DNA from: SIG299 sp045531895
GTDB lineage: Bacteria > Bacillota > Clostridia > Lachnospirales > Lachnospiraceae
Direction of reading: 5' to 3'
DNA: 7,618 nt
Assembly: GCA_045531895.1 (NCBI GenBank)
Contig: JAZSEW010000003.1
Span: 1-7,618 of the forward strand
Below, one piece after another: positions 5,686 through 7,618 of this stretch. The translations under genes were made by a program, and so were the position numbers. The first letter of the stretch is position 1. The number at the start of each line of letters is the position of its first letter. Below the pieces are notes generated by a model that saw only the letters and a list, made by a program, of their open reading frames with translations, ran no database searches and was not told where the DNA came from.

Positions 5686-6450
5686 TTACGCGTATTTTAC
5701 ATCTGCAAGGAATAATCCTTTCGGGTCCACTGCCCTGCCAATTCGTTCTCTGTCACCGGAAGCAATAATATCCGGAATTTCCTCCGTAGAAATTTCCCCC
5801 AGTCCGACATCCAGAATAGTACCCACCAGATTTCTTACCATATTCGGCCAGAAATCATCCCCGGTAATGGTTATGGTAATCTCTTTTTCATCACCGTAAA
5901 TATCAATATCGGAAATCGTACGCACCGTAGACTTTTTCATTCGTTTGTTATCGGAAAAGGATTTATAATCATTGGTTCCGGTAAGCTTCTTCGCTGCCTC
6001 TTTCATTGCAGTAATATCCGGTCGCTTAAAACAGTAATAATTATATTTCCGATCAAACACCGATGGTACCTCACCAATGGTAATACGGTATTCAAATACA
6101 AAGCCTTTGGCATTGAATGCCGCATGAAACCGGTCATTTACCTCCAAGGCTTCCAGCACGGCAATATCTCTTGGCAGATACCGGTTTAAATACTGCTTGA
6201 TTTCATATGTTTTTTTCTTAGATTCCGTATGGAAGTTTGCTACCTGACGATATGCATGGACTCCCGCCTCCGTACGAATAGCCCCGATCAGCTCCACCGG
6301 AGTATCTTCCATCTTTGTCAGTACCTCTTCTATTTTTTCCTGAATAGCCCCGCCTTTTGCCGATGCCGCATTTTTAGCAGTAGTTACTGCCTTTTGCCAG
6401 CCATCGTAACGGGAACCGTCATATTCAATAATCAACTGGATATTTCGCAT
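5686..6450 (-). CDS. TruA-family tRNA pseudouridine synthase homologue with altered catalytic residue
   Basis: The 254-residue product aligns along its whole length with TruA, which makes pseudouridine at positions 38-40 of tRNA anticodon stem-loops. Visible motifs are EYDGSRYDGWQ (9-19), RTEAGVHAYRQV (59-70), FHAAF (108-112), DYKSF (161-165), NMVRNLVGT (203-211) and GLFLADVKY near the end. In TruA the second motif is RTDAGVHA, whose Asp is the catalytic nucleophile; here it is Glu61 (codon GAG at 6268-6270). Other core changes are FHARF to FHAAF, an A/K-rich insertion of about nine residues at 21-35, and Trp-Pro before NMVR in place of the usual Leu-Tyr. This looks like a diverged paralogue, inactive or altered. 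Start: the ATG at 6450 has GGAGG 5 bases upstream; an earlier ATG at 6462 overlaps the preceding stop but lacks its own site. Confidence 0.85.
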   Translation of the reverse strand: MRNIQLIIEYDGSRYDGWQKAVTTAKNAASAKGGAIQEKIEEVLTKMEDTPVELIGAIRTEAGVHAYRQVANFHTESKKKTYEIKQYLNRYLPRDIAVLEALEVNDRFHAAFNAKGFVFEYRITIGEVPSVFDRKYNYYCFKRPDITAMKEAAKKLTGTNDYKSFSDNKRMKKSTVRTISDIDIYGDEKEITITITGDDFWPNMVRNLVGTILDVGLGEISTEEIPDIIASGDRERIGRAVDPKGLFLADVKYA

Positions 6451-6461
6451 ATATGCCTCCA

Positions 6462-7358
6462 TTATTCCCGATTCCGGAAGTAGGTATCAATGCCGTCACA
6501 GATTGCCTTTATCAGCTTATCCTGGTATTCCTCTGACCAGAGATTTTTGTCTTCTTCCCTGTTGGACATAAACCCTAACTGCAACACTGCCACCGGAATT
6601 TCACTATAGTTAATTGCAGCCACCTTATCATTTTCCTGAACGCCTCTGTCCTTAGCTCCGGTTTCCGCAATCAGATTATTCTGGATTTCCTTTGCCAGAC
6701 TCTTGCTATCCTCATGTAATTTACCCACATATGCATTTCTCTGGGACGGAATCTGTGTGTAAATACCCTTGGCATCTTTATTGGAAGCAGCATCTGCCTG
6801 AATACTCAGATAAATCTCTGCACCGCTTTCATTTGCAAACTTTGCACGTTCCGCATTACTGATCTTTACATCCGCTTCTTCTCTCGTCAGAACAACCTCA
6901 TAGCCACGGGCAACCAGTTCTTCTTTTAAGCGCATTGTAAACGGAAGGCTCCATTCGTGCTCTCTCTTACTTGTAGTTACACTGGTAGCACCATAAGACA
7001 TCTTTGCTGTCGTATCAGATGCGCCCGGACCCACCGGTTCTTTTTCATCCATGGCACTCTTCTGCTGACCAGGGTCGAGAGCAATCTTATGACCGCCTGC
7101 TACCGGCGCTTCTGTTGGAACCGGTGTTTCTGTTGCTTCCGGTGTAATTGTCGGTGTTGGTGTCAATTTATCACCCGTATTCCCCGATTCTGCTCCAGAG
7201 GTTGGAATCGGTGTCACCGTTGTACTGCTTGCCTGATTGTTTCCCTGATTTTCCTTACTATCTTTAACCGCTGTCATAATACCAAGTACCACGGTGATTA
7301 CTAACAAAACTGCAACTACACAAAACATCACTTTTGTCAAATTACTTAACTGCTTCAT
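6462..7358 (-). CDS. Membrane-anchored amidase_3-fold protein, probably catalytically dead
   Basis: The 298-residue protein has a short cytoplasmic start, one membrane segment (about residues 10-28), a Thr/Pro-rich wall-spanning linker (46-86) and an extracytoplasmic N-acetylmuramoyl-L-alanine amidase (Amidase_3) domain (90-295). Fold motifs are clear: HKIALDPG, LKEELVARGYEVVLTR, NAERAKFAN, IPVAVLQLGFMSN. Yet the zinc site is broken. The first ligand His of DPGH is Gln98, the third ligand His of SIHAN is Gln187, and the catalytic Glu before GF is Gln260. Only the middle ligand, probably Glu133, is left. All three codons are CAG, each one base from His or Glu. An intact frame argues against simple decay; a peptidoglycan-binding or regulatory role is possible but inferred. 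AAGGAG lies 8 bases before the ATG. It is the first gene of the run leading to pyrF. Confidence 0.85.
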   Translation of the reverse strand: MKQLSNLTKVMFCVVAVLLVITVVLGIMTAVKDSKENQGNNQASSTTVTPIPTSGAESGNTGDKLTPTPTITPEATETPVPTEAPVAGGHKIALDPGQQKSAMDEKEPVGPGASDTTAKMSYGATSVTTSKREHEWSLPFTMRLKEELVARGYEVVLTREEADVKISNAERAKFANESGAEIYLSIQADAASNKDAKGIYTQIPSQRNAYVGKLHEDSKSLAKEIQNNLIAETGAKDRGVQENDKVAAINYSEIPVAVLQLGFMSNREEDKNLWSEEYQDKLIKAICDGIDTYFRNRE

Positions 7359-7434
7359 ATCAATCTCTCCTTATCTCCTGTTCTTTCCGGCTCGTTTTCT
7401 GTCGCATAATTACATTTGGTAATAGCATACCACA

Positions 7435-7464
7435 ATTATAATTTTTTTTCTACCTTATCCACAA
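7435..7464 (-). promoter_or_regulatory. Probable promoter of the amidase-to-pyrF gene run
   Basis: A perfect TATAAT -10 (7435-7440) and a weak TTGTGG -35 (7459-7464) are 18 bases apart on the minus strand. The predicted start near 7428 is about 70 bases before the ATG at 7358. It lies downstream of the tRNA terminator, as expected for a new transcription unit. The -35 matches only three consensus bases. Confidence 0.4.
7455..7463 (+). promoter_or_regulatory. Perfect DnaA-box match over the promoter -35
   Basis: TTATCCACA is an exact match to the DnaA-box consensus TTATNCACA. It covers most of the presumed -35 of the following gene. It is single, with no cluster nearby, so it is not an origin; binding could affect this promoter. 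A chance match is possible. Confidence 0.3.
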
Positions 7465-7504
7465 AAATTTCAGAAAAAAAATATATTTTTTGAACGATTT
7501 TCAC

Positions 7505-7545
7505 AAAAAAAGAACTTCGTATAAACAATATACGAAGTTCTTTTT
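7505..7545 (-). terminator. Strong intrinsic terminator after tRNA-Thr
   Basis: The exact 13-base arms AGAACTTCGTATA (7511-7523) and TATACGAAGTTCT (7529-7541) enclose the loop AACAA. On the minus strand seven U follow the stem (7505-7511), making a good terminator for the tRNA. The plus strand has five T (7541-7545), so it could also act the other way. Confidence 0.85.
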
Positions 7546-7550
7546 ATAAA

Positions 7551-7618
<68 letters not shown>

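Noticed and set aside
6451..6462. Earlier truA-family start overlapping the amidase-gene stop (TAATG).
   Set aside because: The first four codons contain the GGAGG that serves the ATG at 6450; no ribosome site suits the earlier ATG, although coupling cannot be excluded.
7085..7225. Repetitive-looking ACC/ACA/CCG codon stretch as a tandem repeat.
   Set aside because: It encodes the irregular Thr/Pro/Glu linker of the amidase-fold protein; no fixed unit repeats.

Overview
The window looks like chromosomal DNA of a low-to-mid GC Clostridia bacterium, most likely Lachnospiraceae. The grounds are strong GGAGG ribosome binding sites, A/T-rich intergenic gaps, a lipoprotein sugar-binding protein beside a LacI-family regulator, the long (type 2) form of OMP decarboxylase, and a Thr/Pro-linker cell-wall amidase-fold protein. 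No insertion sequence, phage gene or CRISPR array is visible. The taxonomic assignment is an inference from gene style only.

Layout from the left: (1) 1-431, minus, is the N-terminal third of a sugar ABC-transporter solute-binding lipoprotein. (2) 432-676 is its control region, with a good minus-strand promoter, a LacI-type operator next to the start point, two overlapping dyads in the leader, and a possible opposing plus-strand promoter. (3) 677-1684, minus, is a LacI-family repressor that probably governs the transporter. (4) 1799-2302, minus, is a GreA-family transcript-cleavage factor. (5) 2361-2972, plus, is a DedA-family membrane protein and the only plus-strand gene. (6) 2978-7358, minus, is a run of five genes read in the order amidase-fold membrane protein, TruA-family protein, Nudix-fold protein, pyrC, pyrF. 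(7) 7505-7618 holds a strong hairpin terminator and a minus-strand tRNA-Thr(GGU) cut by the window edge.

The pyrC and pyrF products have complete active sites and carry out the third and last steps of de novo UMP synthesis. The three genes before them are unusual. Each has an intact frame and a recognisable fold but has lost or changed its hallmark catalytic residues. In the amidase-fold protein both zinc histidines and the catalytic glutamate are glutamine. In the TruA-family protein the catalytic aspartate is glutamate. The Nudix box has lost two metal-binding glutamates and its leading glycine. This row of three putative pseudoenzymes, in one transcription unit with pyrimidine genes, is the most interesting feature here.

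The second point of interest is the sugar-transporter control region. A LacI-like operator, a distant copy of part of it, and two mutually exclusive hairpins are packed into about 190 bases.
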